A stretch of DNA of 52,294 nucleotides. It comes from Verrucomicrobiota bacterium (GTDB lineage Bacteria > Verrucomicrobiota > Verrucomicrobiia > Opitutales > Opitutaceae). Location: assembly GCA_030604905.1 (NCBI GenBank), contig JAUVVA010000013.1:1-52294 (forward strand), read 5' to 3'. Positions within the stretch are counted from its first letter, which is position 1. Each line of letters starts with the position of its first letter. Made by a program: the position numbers and the translations under genes. Below the pieces are notes generated by a model. The model was not told the origin of the DNA, searched no databases, and worked only from the letters and a program-made list of their open reading frames with translations. Positions 9,289-18,446 of the stretch are shown here, piece by piece.

Positions 9289-10179
9289 ATGCTGCTCAAT
9301 GACGGCTCCACCGAAGCTCCCAAGCTTCGCGTTTACCTCAACCTCGACAATTTGGTCGGCCTGCGCGCCGACTCCCGCGGCCCCGGCCCCGACGCCCCGG
9401 ACCGCAACGCCCGCCTCGCCGCCGACGGCTTCGAGGGTCTTCAGCTCACCTCCACAGTGCCCGATCCCGGGCGCCCCGCCCTGCCCTTTTGCGGCACCGG
9501 ACGGCTCGACTTACCTACCGAAGCCGATCTCTTGGTGAAGCGCCATCAAGACCGAGGCGACCAGTGCCTCACGCTTCACGTCGGCCGCGGACTCGAAGAC
9601 GATGACGTGGTGTATCGCCTCGTCGAAGCCCTGTTGACCTCCTCGGAAAAGCACCGATTCCCCGTCTTTGTCGAAACCCACCGCGCGACGATCACGCAGG
9701 ACCTCTGGCGGACGGTGCGGCTGGCGCAAAAATTCCCCGAACTGCGCTTCAACGCCGATTTTTCCCACTACTACTGCGGCCAGGAAATGGTTTACGGCGA
9801 CTGGCGCGCGAAACTCGAGTTCATGCGACCGATCTTCGACGGCGTGGCTTTTCTGCACGGCCGCGTCGCGAGTTCCGGCAACATGCAGATGCCCGTGCCC
9901 ACCGACTGGACAAAACGCGATCCCGCGGACCTGCCCGACTACGTTGGTCACTTCCGCGATCTATGGACACACGCGATGGCCGGTTTTCTCCGTCGTGCGA
10001 AGGATGGCGACGTGCTCATCTTCGCCCCGGAACTACTTGGCGGCATCCACTCCTACGCCCGCCGCTTTCCCGACGCCTCGGGCGCGCTGATCGAGGAGAC
10101 GGATCGCTATGCGCAGGCCCTTGTGCTGCGTGACTTCGCCCGAGACTGCTTCAGCGCCGCGCTCCAAACCCGCGACTAA
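9289..10179 (+). CDS. TIM-barrel sugar isomerase/epimerase-like protein
   Basis: 296 residues from ATG 9289 (a TTG two codons earlier is also in frame). Parts resemble xylose-isomerase-type TIM barrels, with alternating hydrophobic strands and metal-ligand-like spots: FPVFVETHRATITQD, ELRFNADFSHYY and DGVAFLHGRVASSG. Catalytic residues cannot be assigned firmly. No signal peptide. A strong bidirectional terminator follows. It lies 48 bp after comM, possibly in the same transcript. The product call is tentative; conserved hypothetical is the safe name. Confidence 0.65.
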   Translation: MLLNDGSTEAPKLRVYLNLDNLVGLRADSRGPGPDAPDRNARLAADGFEGLQLTSTVPDPGRPALPFCGTGRLDLPTEADLLVKRHQDRGDQCLTLHVGRGLEDDDVVYRLVEALLTSSEKHRFPVFVETHRATITQDLWRTVRLAQKFPELRFNADFSHYYCGQEMVYGDWRAKLEFMRPIFDGVAFLHGRVASSGNMQMPVPTDWTKRDPADLPDYVGHFRDLWTHAMAGFLRRAKDGDVLIFAPELLGGIHSYARRFPDASGALIEETDRYAQALVLRDFARDCFSAALQTRD

Positions 10180-10203
10180 TCCCTCCGCCGCCGGCACGCC
10201 ACC

Positions 10204-10247
10204 AAAGAAAACGCGACCGCTCCCCAAGAAGCGGCCGCGTCTTTTTT
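10204..10247. terminator. Bidirectional intrinsic terminator
   Basis: Stem acgcgaccgct (10211-10221) pairs with agcggccgcgt (10230-10240) with one mismatch and an 8-nt loop. A T run follows on the plus strand (10242-10247), and the A-rich flank at 10204-10210 gives a T-rich tail on the minus strand. It sits between two convergent genes and can serve both. Confidence 0.85.
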
Positions 10248-10263
10248 CTGAACACCCCAAAGA

Positions 10264-11181
10264 TCAACTCCGGGCTCGGCGGCGGCGCGCGCCGACCAAG
10301 CCCAGCGCCACGGCCCCGGCGAGCGCGGCGGCCGCCGAAGGCTCGGGCACGGTCGAGACCGCGAAATTGTCGAAACGAATCTGCGTGGAGCTAAAAACGG
10401 CCGCTTCAGTGCCCGCCCGCGCGGTCAACCCGATCCACGCGGGGGTGATCCCGCTGAAGTCGAGCGACGAAGCCACGAGACTGTTGTTCACGAAAAGCGA
10501 GCCGAGCCCGTTGATGATTCGCAGATCGACCTCAAACACACCGTTGCCAGGCACCGTGACGCTGATCGGAGCGGTGTTGATCAGGTTCCCATCGGAAAAA
10601 ACCGCCACCGAACCCGATGGATAGATCAACACGCCCGCGTTGCCCGCGAAGGCGGGGAAACGGGTGGCGGGCTGGGCCCCGAAAGAGATCGCCGCCCAAC
10701 GGTCGTTCTTCACCGGGTCGTTCAGATCGAGGTGGGCATGGACGATCTGCGTTTGGATGCGGTAACTGTTGTCCACGATGAAGGAGCTGAAGCCGATGTT
10801 CGGCGTCACCGTGCTCCACTGGCCGGCTTCGTTATCACGGAAGCGCAGCGTGTAGGGATCGACCGCGCCAGAGGGCGGCCAATTGGTTTGTGAGCGGAGA
10901 TCCCAGCCATTGCCGGTCGTGAACGAGGCCTTGCCGGAGACACTCCAACCAAAACCCGCCGGATTGACCGTGTTGACGAGGTATCCGCCCTGCCGGCCGC
11001 CGGCCGAGCCGATGTTCGTGTTCAGATCCGTCGTGTCGCCGGGCGCGCTTATCGCGGTGAGGAAATTGTCGGTGAAGAGGACTTGGGAGAATTGCGCGAA
11101 AGCCGTCGTCGCGGTGAGCGATGCGGCCGCAAAAAGACCGGCGGCCCGACCAAGGGTCGAGGTGAGCGTGCGGGAGGTCAT
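10264..11181 (-). CDS. PEP-CTERM surface protein with beta-sandwich module
   Basis: 305 residues. Signal peptide MTSRTLTSTLGRAAGLFAAA...AFA, then one ~235-residue domain, then a classic PEP-CTERM tail: VPEPS, a hydrophobic helix AAAALAGAVALGLVGA and RRRRARS. The family is sorted by exosortase and tethered or released at the surface. The central domain (DNGWDLRSQ-like, QWSTVTPNIGF, IVHAH, DRWAAISFGAQP, FDNFAVST) is plainly homologous, about 60% by eye, to residues ~950-1197 of the large glycosidase at 18447-22490. A sugar-binding role is inferred. A LacI-type operator lies 43-60 bp upstream. Confidence 0.9.
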   Translation of the reverse strand: MTSRTLTSTLGRAAGLFAAASLTATTAFAQFSQVLFTDNFLTAISAPGDTTDLNTNIGSAGGRQGGYLVNTVNPAGFGWSVSGKASFTTGNGWDLRSQTNWPPSGAVDPYTLRFRDNEAGQWSTVTPNIGFSSFIVDNSYRIQTQIVHAHLDLNDPVKNDRWAAISFGAQPATRFPAFAGNAGVLIYPSGSVAVFSDGNLINTAPISVTVPGNGVFEVDLRIINGLGSLFVNNSLVASSLDFSGITPAWIGLTARAGTEAAVFSSTQIRFDNFAVSTVPEPSAAAALAGAVALGLVGARRRRARS

Positions 11182-11223
11182 TTTCGGTTTTTGGGGTTGA
11201 TTTTGGTGAAGGGAACGGAATCC

Positions 11224-11241
11224 ATATGGAACGATTTATAT
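11224..11241. promoter_or_regulatory. LacI-type operator site 1
   Basis: ATATGGAACGATTTATAT; its complement ATATAAATCGTTCCATAT matches the sites at 24554, 23316 and 28508. It lies in the divergent gap between the PEP-CTERM gene (minus, ATG 11181) and the GH106-like gene (plus, ATG 11311), so one site could control both. A TTGACC on the minus strand lies just upstream of it. Confidence 0.7.
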
Positions 11242-11310
11242 TGCCAGGTCAATTCCCTATTTTTTCGGGCCGCCTGCGCCTCCCCGCCCCGCCGCTTTCC
11301 CCCTTCTCCC

Positions 11311-14300
11311 ATGCTCAGCCCCACTCCCCGCCCCGCCGCCACCGTCTCCGGCTTTGACCTCGCCCGCTTCGAGCGTCCGCCCGCGCTGGACCGCCCCGTG
11401 CCTTTCTACAGCTGGAACGAGAAGATGGAGCCGGCGGAAATCTGCCGCCAGATCGATGAAATGGTCGCCGCCGGCTGGGGCGGTGTCTTCGTGCACAGCC
11501 GCATCGGCCTCACCACGCCCTACCTCGGCAAGGAGTGGTTTCGCGCCGTGGACGCCACCATCGCGCACGCGAAGAAGCGCGGCATCAAAGTCTGGCTCTA
11601 CGACGAGGACAAATGGCCCAGCGGCTACAGCGGTGGCACCGTGCCGCTCGCCGATCCCGCCTTTCGCCTGCAGGCCCTCGTCGCCCGCCCGGCGGGCGAG
11701 GCCTCTCCGCCCGATTGCGAGGCGATCGGCGCGCCGCAGGCCGGCCTCCAGATGCACGTGTGGACCGCTCCGCTCGGCCACGACTGGTTCAACGGCACCT
11801 GCTACGCCGGCCTCATGCATCGGCAGGCGATGCAGCGCTTCCTGCGCGACGCCTACGATCCCTACCACAAACGTTATGCGCGGGAGTTTGGCGACACCAT
11901 CGTCGGCGCCTTCACCGACGAACCCTGCGCCATCTTTCGCATTCGTCTGCCCGAGGGTGCCATGCCTTACACGCCCGAGTTCCTGCGGGCGTTTCAGGAG
12001 CGCTTCGGCTACGACCCGCGCCCGCTGCTCCACCTCCTCTACCGCGAGGGCAAGGGCGCGGAGCGTTTTCGCATCCACTACTTCCGCGTCCTGAACCAGC
12101 TCTTCGAGCGAAACTTCAGCGCGCAGCTCGGCGCTTGGTGCGAAGAGCGCGGCGTCGCGCTCACCGGGCACTACATGCTCGAGGACACGCTCTACGGCCA
12201 GCTCACCTGGGGCGTGATGATCATGCCAAACTACCGCCGGCAACACTTCCCCGGCGTGGACCATCTCGGTCGCCGCGCCGACCACGCAGCGACGATGAAG
12301 CAGTGCCAGAGTGTCGTGAACCAGTTCGCGAAGCCCCGCATGTTGAGCGAGCTCTACGGCTGCACCGGCGGTTCGCTCACCTTTCTCGACCGGCACTGGA
12401 TCGCCGCCTCGCAGCTCGCGCTGGGGGTCAATCTCCTCAACCCCCACCTCTCGCTCTACACGATGACCGGCTGTCGCAAGCGCGACTACCCGCAGAACAT
12501 CTTCTACCAACAGCCTTGGTGGCCGCACAACCGCCACCTCGACGACCGCCTCAGCCGCCTCTGCGGCGCGCTGCAACAGGGGCGCTACGTCGCCGACACC
12601 CTCCTCCTCCACCCCGGCGAATCCGCCTTCGCGGCCTGGCGCTCGCGCCTCGACCCCGCCCGCTTCCCCGGCCTGCTCGGCTGGGAGATGGACCCCGGTG
12701 CGCCCGAATCCCGCCGCGCCATCGACGCGGTGGACGCCGACTTCAACGCCGCGATCGACACGCTGCTCGCCGCGCAGCGCGGCTTCGACCTCGGCGACGA
12801 GACCATTCTCGCCGAGGACGGCGCGCTCGGTGCCGACGCCGAGGGCCGGCCCGTGCTGCGCGTCGGCGTGATGTCCTACCGCATCGTGCTCCTGCCCACG
12901 ATGCTCACGCTCGCCGCCAGCACGCTCGATCTGCTCGATCGTTTCCAGTCCGCCGGTGGCGTGCTCCACTGCGTCGGCCGGCCGCCGCGCCTGCTCGAGG
13001 GCGAGCCCTCGGCCCGCCTCCGCCGCTTCCTCGCCCGCCTTCCCCGCACTCCCCTTGACCGCCTCCGGGCCGCGCTCGATCGCGTGGCGCCGGCTCCGCT
13101 GGACCTGCCCGGCCTCGCGCCCGCCCGGAGGCGAAAAATCCTCGCCCACGTCCGCGACCTGCCCGACGGCGACCGCCTCGTGTATTTGGTCAACAACCAG
13201 CGCCTCGGCGCTGAGTTCGACGCCCGCCTCCTGCTGCGCGGCGCCTGGGCCCGCGTGGATGCGCTTGATCCCGCGGACGGCACCGTGGCCCCGCTGGCCT
13301 CCTCCCCCGCCGAGGGCGGCCGCGCCACCGCGCTCACCTTCGCCCCCGGCGAGGACCGCCTCCTCTGGCTGCGCCGCGCCCCCGCGCCCGCCACCGTCCG
13401 GCCCCGCGGCGGGCTGCGCTCCGCCCCCAAAACCGTCCTGCCCCTGGCCGACGACGACTGGACCGTGGATCGCCTCGACGACAACGCCTGCACGCTTGAC
13501 TACGCGCGCTTTCGCCGCGGCGACGGGCCCTGGAGCGAGGCCCCCGTGCCCGTCATCGGCCTCCAGGACTATCTCAACTCGATCCACTATGACGGCCCGC
13601 TCTCGCTCGAATACGCCTTCGAGGTGCGCGACTTCTCGCTCAACCGCCGCATGCGCCTCGTGGTGGAGTATCCGGAGCGCGCGCGCATCACCGTCAACGA
13701 CCGCACCGTGCGCGCCAACACCGACGCCACCTGGCTGGACTTCCGCTGGCACCCGATCGACCTCGCCAGGCACGTGCGCCCGGGCCGCAACGTGATCGAG
13801 ATCGTGTATCCGAAATTCCAGCACGGCGACCGCACGCGCGTGGAGGACGCCTTCGCCCGCTACGGCACCGAGATCGAGTCGATCTACCTCGTGGGCGACT
13901 TCTCCGTCCGGGGACGCTTCCTGCGCGAGCACGCCGTGCAGTCGCTCTGGAAACCCTTCGGGCTGCCGCCGATCACCACCCACTCGCTCGCGGGAGACGA
14001 CCTCGTGATCACCGATCCCGCCCCCCTCTCGGCCGGCGACACGGTGCGTCAAGGGCTGCCCTTCTACGTCGGCCGCCTGCGCTGGCGCCGCCGGCTGCCG
14101 AGACTCGCCGGGAACGGCACCTGGTTCCTCCGCGCCTCGGGCCTCGATTGCCCGGTCGCGGAGGTGCGCCTCGACCGCCGCCGCCTCGGCCGCCTCGCGC
14201 TAAATCCGCTGGAGATCGCGCTGCCGGCCGACGCGGCCGAGGGCTCCACCCTCGCCGTCACCTTCTTCGGCACGATGCGCAACCTGCTCGGGCCGCACCA

Positions 14301-14481
14301 CCATCCGGAGGGCGAGCTCTGCCAGGTCGGCCCCGACGAGTTCAGCGCCCTCCCGCCGCCGCGCGGCGGGGAGAACGACTGGATCTTCCGCCGTGCTCGC
14401 GGCGAAGCGGTCGCCGGCTGGGTGGATCGTTACTCGCTCGTCTCCTTCGGCCGGGTGCGCTTCGAATTGATCCGCCGCTGA
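11311..14481 (+). CDS. Large glycosidase, GH106 (alpha-L-rhamnosidase)-like
   Basis: 1056 residues from ATG 11311. The N-terminal TIM-barrel part has VPFYSWNEKMEPAEICRQID, GGVFVHSRIGLTTPYLG and KVWLYDEDKWPSGYSGG, a pattern I associate with GH106-like and related uncharacterised glycosidases. The C-terminal third contains jelly-roll segments (LEYAFEVRDFSLNRRMRLVV, RPGRNVIEIVYPK) like galactose-binding accessory domains. There is no signal peptide, so it probably acts in the cytoplasm on imported oligosaccharides. A GPH symporter gene starts 8 bp after the stop, implying co-transcription. Regulation: operator site 1 upstream. The rhamnosidase assignment is supported by the rhamnonate pathway nearby but is not proven. 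Confidence 0.75.
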   Translation: MLSPTPRPAATVSGFDLARFERPPALDRPVPFYSWNEKMEPAEICRQIDEMVAAGWGGVFVHSRIGLTTPYLGKEWFRAVDATIAHAKKRGIKVWLYDEDKWPSGYSGGTVPLADPAFRLQALVARPAGEASPPDCEAIGAPQAGLQMHVWTAPLGHDWFNGTCYAGLMHRQAMQRFLRDAYDPYHKRYAREFGDTIVGAFTDEPCAIFRIRLPEGAMPYTPEFLRAFQERFGYDPRPLLHLLYREGKGAERFRIHYFRVLNQLFERNFSAQLGAWCEERGVALTGHYMLEDTLYGQLTWGVMIMPNYRRQHFPGVDHLGRRADHAATMKQCQSVVNQFAKPRMLSELYGCTGGSLTFLDRHWIAASQLALGVNLLNPHLSLYTMTGCRKRDYPQNIFYQQPWWPHNRHLDDRLSRLCGALQQGRYVADTLLLHPGESAFAAWRSRLDPARFPGLLGWEMDPGAPESRRAIDAVDADFNAAIDTLLAAQRGFDLGDETILAEDGALGADAEGRPVLRVGVMSYRIVLLPTMLTLAASTLDLLDRFQSAGGVLHCVGRPPRLLEGEPSARLRRFLARLPRTPLDRLRAALDRVAPAPLDLPGLAPARRRKILAHVRDLPDGDRLVYLVNNQRLGAEFDARLLLRGAWARVDALDPADGTVAPLASSPAEGGRATALTFAPGEDRLLWLRRAPAPATVRPRGGLRSAPKTVLPLADDDWTVDRLDDNACTLDYARFRRGDGPWSEAPVPVIGLQDYLNSIHYDGPLSLEYAFEVRDFSLNRRMRLVVEYPERARITVNDRTVRANTDATWLDFRWHPIDLARHVRPGRNVIEIVYPKFQHGDRTRVEDAFARYGTEIESIYLVGDFSVRGRFLREHAVQSLWKPFGLPPITTHSLAGDDLVITDPAPLSAGDTVRQGLPFYVGRLRWRRRLPRLAGNGTWFLRASGLDCPVAEVRLDRRRLGRLALNPLEIALPADAAEGSTLAVTFFGTMRNLLGPHHHPEGELCQVGPDEFSALPPPRGGENDWIFRRARGEAVAGWVDRYSLVSFGRVRFELIRR

Positions 14482-14489
14482 CTCCGCCC

Positions 14490-15917
14490 ATGACGCCCGC
14501 CCTGCGCCCCGTCCCCCAGACCGTGCCCCTCCGCACGCGGGTGCTCTGGGGCTTCGGCGGACTGGCGGACAACTTCATGTTCAACACCCTGGTCGCCCTG
14601 GGGCTGATCATTTACGTGGACTACTTCCGCATGCCGCCCCTGCTCGCGGGCGCGGCGCTGTTCATCCCGCGTTTCGTGGACGCGATCACCGATCCCTGGA
14701 TCGGCAACCTCTCCGACAACGCCCGCGGCCGCTGGGGCCGACGCCGCCCCTTCATGTTCTTCGGCGTCATCATCTCCGCGATCCTGCTGCCGCTGCTCTG
14801 GACCCCGCCCGGCCTCGACACCGTCGCCAACGTCTGGTATGCCAACCTGCCCTTTCTCTACCTCGCGCTGATGGGCAGCCTGCTCGCGATCAGCTACACC
14901 TGCTTCGTCGTGCCCTACACCGCGCTCGGCATGGAGCTCACGCCGCACTACGATGAACGCACGCGCGTGATGGCCTGGCGCATGTATATCGGTCTCGTCG
15001 GTTCGGTCATCGCGGGCTGGCTCTACCGACTGGCCAACCTCGACTGGTTCCCCAACGAGGCCGCGGGCGCCACGATGGTGAGCGCCGGCCTCGCCGTGAT
15101 CGTGGTCATTGCCGGGCTCATGCCGGTCTTTGGTTGTCGCGAGGCGCCGCCCGCCGCCTCCGGCCCTCCGCCCCTGCGCATCCTGCCCGCGCTGCGGCAG
15201 ACGCTGACCAACCGGCCCTTCCTCATCCTGTTCGTCGCCTACCTGATCATCATCCTGGCGCTCTTCTCGGCCAACGCGATCACGCCCTTCCTCATCATCT
15301 ACCACGTCTTCGACGGCGACCGCGTGGCCTTCGGCAATTTCCAGGGCTGGCTCGTCACGCTCGGCGTCGCGGTCTCCTACGGCAGCATCGCCCTCCTCAG
15401 CTTCGTCTCGCGCCTCACGAGCAAACGCCGGGCGATGATCACCGGCCTCTCGCTCGCGCTTGGCGGCGCGGTGTTCAACTGGTTCGCCATCGATCCGCGC
15501 TGGCCCTGGCTCATGTTCCCCGCCGCCATCGTCGGCTACCTCGGCTTCCAAGGCTGCTGGCTCATGGTGGACTCGATGCTCGCCGACATCTGCGACGAGG
15601 ACGAGCTTGCCACCGGCCGCAGTCGCGAGGGCATGTTCAGCGCGGTGAAAGGCTTCGCGCTCAAACTCGCCCAGGCCGTGACGGCCGGCGTGGGCGGCGC
15701 GCTGCTCGCCTTGTCGGGCTTTGACGCCGAGACGGCCCGCGAGTCCGGGCTAGCGCCCGACACCGCAAGCACGATGAAAGCGATGATGGTGGGCCTGCAG
15801 GTCCTCGGCCTCGGCCTCGCCATCGCGCTCATGGCCCGCTACCCCATTTCCCGCGCCCGGGCGGATGAAAACCGCCGCCTGCTCGAGGCGCGCCGCGCCG
15901 AACCGGGCGCAAATTGA
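14490..15917 (+). CDS. GPH-family sugar:cation symporter
   Basis: 475 residues from ATG 14490, with about 12 hydrophobic segments. The GPH/MelB signature is clear: LWGFGGLADNFMFN at the start, IPRFVDAITDPWIGNLSDNA after TM2, and RWGRRRPFMFFGV. It probably imports oligosaccharides or glycosides into the cytoplasm for the enzyme encoded immediately upstream. The stop codon TGA abuts the stop of the convergent AraC gene with no gap (15917/15918). An upstream-extended frame exists but would overlap the glycosidase gene and lacks the membrane pattern, so 14490 is preferred. Confidence 0.92.
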   Translation: MTPALRPVPQTVPLRTRVLWGFGGLADNFMFNTLVALGLIIYVDYFRMPPLLAGAALFIPRFVDAITDPWIGNLSDNARGRWGRRRPFMFFGVIISAILLPLLWTPPGLDTVANVWYANLPFLYLALMGSLLAISYTCFVVPYTALGMELTPHYDERTRVMAWRMYIGLVGSVIAGWLYRLANLDWFPNEAAGATMVSAGLAVIVVIAGLMPVFGCREAPPAASGPPPLRILPALRQTLTNRPFLILFVAYLIIILALFSANAITPFLIIYHVFDGDRVAFGNFQGWLVTLGVAVSYGSIALLSFVSRLTSKRRAMITGLSLALGGAVFNWFAIDPRWPWLMFPAAIVGYLGFQGCWLMVDSMLADICDEDELATGRSREGMFSAVKGFALKLAQAVTAGVGGALLALSGFDAETARESGLAPDTASTMKAMMVGLQVLGLGLAIALMARYPISRARADENRRLLEARRAEPGAN

Positions 15918-16880
15918 TCAGGCGCCCGCGGCGAAAAAACGCTTCCGGTAAGCGCCCGGCGTCTCGCCCATGATCCGGCGAAAATAGCGGTGAAAGTGCG
16001 CGGCGTCGCTGTAGCCGAGCGCGAAGACCACGTCCGCCTGCGTCTGCCGCGGATCGAGCAGAAGACCGCAGGCGCGCTGCACCCGCCGCCGCTGATAATA
16101 ATCTCCCGGCGACCACCCCGTCGCCTCCGCAAACACCCGGGAGAAACGATCCGCCGAGAGCCCCGCCCGCCGCGCCGCCTCCGCCACCCCGAAAGGCCGC
16201 CGCTCGCGCAGGCAGGCCTCGACCTCATCGAGCGCAAACACCACCTCGCGCCGGAAAGCCCGAGGAGCATCGGCGTCCGTGGCGCCGCCCGGCGACGCTT
16301 CGCCCTCCGGCGCCGACCGCGCGATCTCCACCAGGAGCGAGATAAACAGCGCCCGGAGATACACCGGCAGAGGCTGCTCGCGCCCGAGCTCGCTCGCGAT
16401 ATCCTCCAGGCTGCGTCGAATCCGTTCAAAAATGGCCGCCTCGGCTCGCCACACCCGGGGGCGGCGAAACTCGGGCGCCCGAAAGAGGTGCGCCGCATAG
16501 AAACGATCCACCAGCCCGCGCTGCGTCCAAAGCTCGCGCAGATCCGAGGCCAGCCACTCCGCCAGGTAATAGCAGTTCACCACCCGCAGCGCCTCCGGCC
16601 GCTCGATCGCGTGCACCGCGCCCACCGGCACGACGATCACGGACCCGGCCTCGAGCGCCTCCACGCCCGCGTCGGTGCGGTGCCGCGCCCGCCCCTCCAC
16701 CACCACGCACAGCTCGTAAAAAACATGGTCGTGCGGCGGCACCGTCCTCGCCACCCGCACCGACTGCACCCGCAGCGGACGCGCGGCCGAAAGGCGCACC
16801 TCATCCTGGCTCACGGTCGTCTCGGCAAGCAGCATACCGGATTCATACAAAACTCCGCCGACCTCATGCAATCCCCGCAT
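15918..16880 (-). CDS. AraC-family transcriptional regulator
   Basis: 320 residues from ATG 16880; an internal ATG at 16835 (MLLAETTVSQDEVRLS) is an alternative and leaves a cleaner upstream region. The N-terminal cupin-like sensor (PPHDHVFYELCVVVEGRARH, GSVIVVPVGAVHAIERP) is followed by two helix-turn-helix motifs in the C-terminal 100 residues: VAEAARRAGLSADRFSRVF and ADVVFALGYSDAAHFHRYFR. A carbohydrate regulator by context. CATAC repeats at 11-bp spacing (16832-16847) near the start might be an autoregulatory site (weak). Confidence 0.92.
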   Translation of the reverse strand: MRGLHEVGGVLYESGMLLAETTVSQDEVRLSAARPLRVQSVRVARTVPPHDHVFYELCVVVEGRARHRTDAGVEALEAGSVIVVPVGAVHAIERPEALRVVNCYYLAEWLASDLRELWTQRGLVDRFYAAHLFRAPEFRRPRVWRAEAAIFERIRRSLEDIASELGREQPLPVYLRALFISLLVEIARSAPEGEASPGGATDADAPRAFRREVVFALDEVEACLRERRPFGVAEAARRAGLSADRFSRVFAEATGWSPGDYYQRRRVQRACGLLLDPRQTQADVVFALGYSDAAHFHRYFRRIMGETPGAYRKRFFAAGA

Positions 16881-16926
16881 GGGCCCGATAAGGTAGTATT
16901 ATGCCAAGCTCAAACACCCCTTCCCC

Positions 16927-18336
16927 ATGGTCTCCTCCGCCACCCCGATCATCCGCAAAGAAACCCGCATCAAAGGCCTGCCCCACGGCGTGAGCGCCGA
17001 GGAGGAAAACCGCCTCTGGGGCGACGCCGCCGGCTACCTCCGCCCGCGCGACCACAAGGCCTGGCTCGCCCATTTCATCAGCCTCGAGTTCGGTCTCGCC
17101 CGCCTGCTCGCCGGCTGGATCCCCGCCTGCGGCCACCTCGAGTGGAAGATCGAGCTGCCGCGCGTGCTCTTCGAAGGCATGCAACACGCGCGCCGCCTGC
17201 GCGAACGCTGGGAAGAGCTGCCCGGCGGAAACGGCGAGCTGCCGCCACCGCCCGCGGTGCGCGATTTCCTGCTGGCCATCGGCCCGGCCGATCACGGCGC
17301 ATCCTTTGTCGGCGCGCTCTTCCACCGCGTGCTGCCCGCCCTCGCCCGCGCCTACCGGACCTACCAGGAGCGCTGCGACACCGTTTACGACGCCCCCACC
17401 CTCTACGTGTTGCGCGGCGTGCTTGCCGAGAAGGACGCGTTGATCGAGTGGGGCCGCCGCTTTCTGGAGCAGAATCCGCTCGGCGGCGCCGTGGAGGCGC
17501 AGGCCGCGCTCTACCGGTCCCACGTGGACGCCTGCCTCCGCGCGGTGAACGGCCTCGTGCCCTTCGGCCGCGACGCCGCCACGCCCACCTTGCCGGCCAA
17601 TCCCATCGCCGCCCCGGCCGGCCCCTTCCCGGAAAAGCGCAGCAACGACCCGCGCCTCAAACTGCGCCCCGACATCCCCAACGAGCACAAGGGCAACCCG
17701 ACCCACGGCACCCTGCTCGAGATCGTCTATCACGACGCGACGGAGTGGCAGGTCGTCGATCCGATGTGCGAGATCTTCCATGGCATGCCGGGCATGCCCT
17801 TTGAGTTCTTCGTCGATTTCGCCCGGCACACCTGGGACGAGTGCCGCCACTCGCGCATGGGCCTGCGCCGCCTGGTGGAGCTTGGCTACGATCCGATCCG
17901 CGACTTCGAGTGGTGCGCCGGCGCCGACCGCACCTCCTCGCTCACCGACTACTTCCTCGGCCTCACGCTCGTGGGCGAGGCCTGCAGCTTCACGCGCAAG
18001 AAGGGCAGCATCCCCTTCTTCCTCAAAACCGACGATCCCCGCAGCGCCATGCTCCCCGAGGTGGACTGCGTGGACGAGCAGCTCCACGTCGGCTTCGGCC
18101 ACAAGTGGGCCCCGAAGATCTTCGAGGTCGCGACGGGACGGAGCATCGACCACGAGGAACTCACGCGCGACAGCCGCGCCTCGATCCTGCGCTCGATCCT
18201 GGCCAACCCCGGCGCGAGCGGCCCGGCCCACGCCTTCATGAGCAGCCTCGACGAGGCGCGGCGCAACGAGCTGATCAACTCCTTCTCCGGCTTCTGCGGC
18301 GCGATCGAGTTCAAGCTCGATCTCACCGTGCGTTGA
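16927..18336 (+). CDS. Ferritin-like (DUF455-type) protein
   Basis: 469 residues, all-helical by composition. Two ExxH motifs typical of di-iron ferritin-like folds stand out, WDECRHSRMG (~residues 302-311) and VDEQLHVGFGHKW (~380-392). Additional acidic positions in LEFGLARLLAGW, LEWKIELPRVLFEGMQH and VGEACSF could complete the metal site. I associate this pattern with DUF455/MiaE-like proteins, but the substrate is unknown. No signal peptide. It is divergent from the AraC gene across 46 bp, so it may be an AraC target. Convergent with the large glycosidase. Confidence 0.7.
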   Translation: MVSSATPIIRKETRIKGLPHGVSAEEENRLWGDAAGYLRPRDHKAWLAHFISLEFGLARLLAGWIPACGHLEWKIELPRVLFEGMQHARRLRERWEELPGGNGELPPPPAVRDFLLAIGPADHGASFVGALFHRVLPALARAYRTYQERCDTVYDAPTLYVLRGVLAEKDALIEWGRRFLEQNPLGGAVEAQAALYRSHVDACLRAVNGLVPFGRDAATPTLPANPIAAPAGPFPEKRSNDPRLKLRPDIPNEHKGNPTHGTLLEIVYHDATEWQVVDPMCEIFHGMPGMPFEFFVDFARHTWDECRHSRMGLRRLVELGYDPIRDFEWCAGADRTSSLTDYFLGLTLVGEACSFTRKKGSIPFFLKTDDPRSAMLPEVDCVDEQLHVGFGHKWAPKIFEVATGRSIDHEELTRDSRASILRSILANPGASGPAHAFMSSLDEARRNELINSFSGFCGAIEFKLDLTVR

Positions 18337-18446
18337 GCGGAGGCGCGCCGCGCGGCGGCGCGGTCACTGGCACAGCCCGACTCGGCCCGCCGTTCCAGGA
18401 GGGACGCCACCCCTCCCTCAAAGCCCCAAGCCCGCGAGCCGCGGCT

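Noticed and set aside
11257-14052. Minus-strand open frame (931 codons) opposite the GH106-like gene
   Set aside because: Low-complexity Glu/Gly/Ala/His composition without motifs; the plus strand has clear glycosidase signatures.
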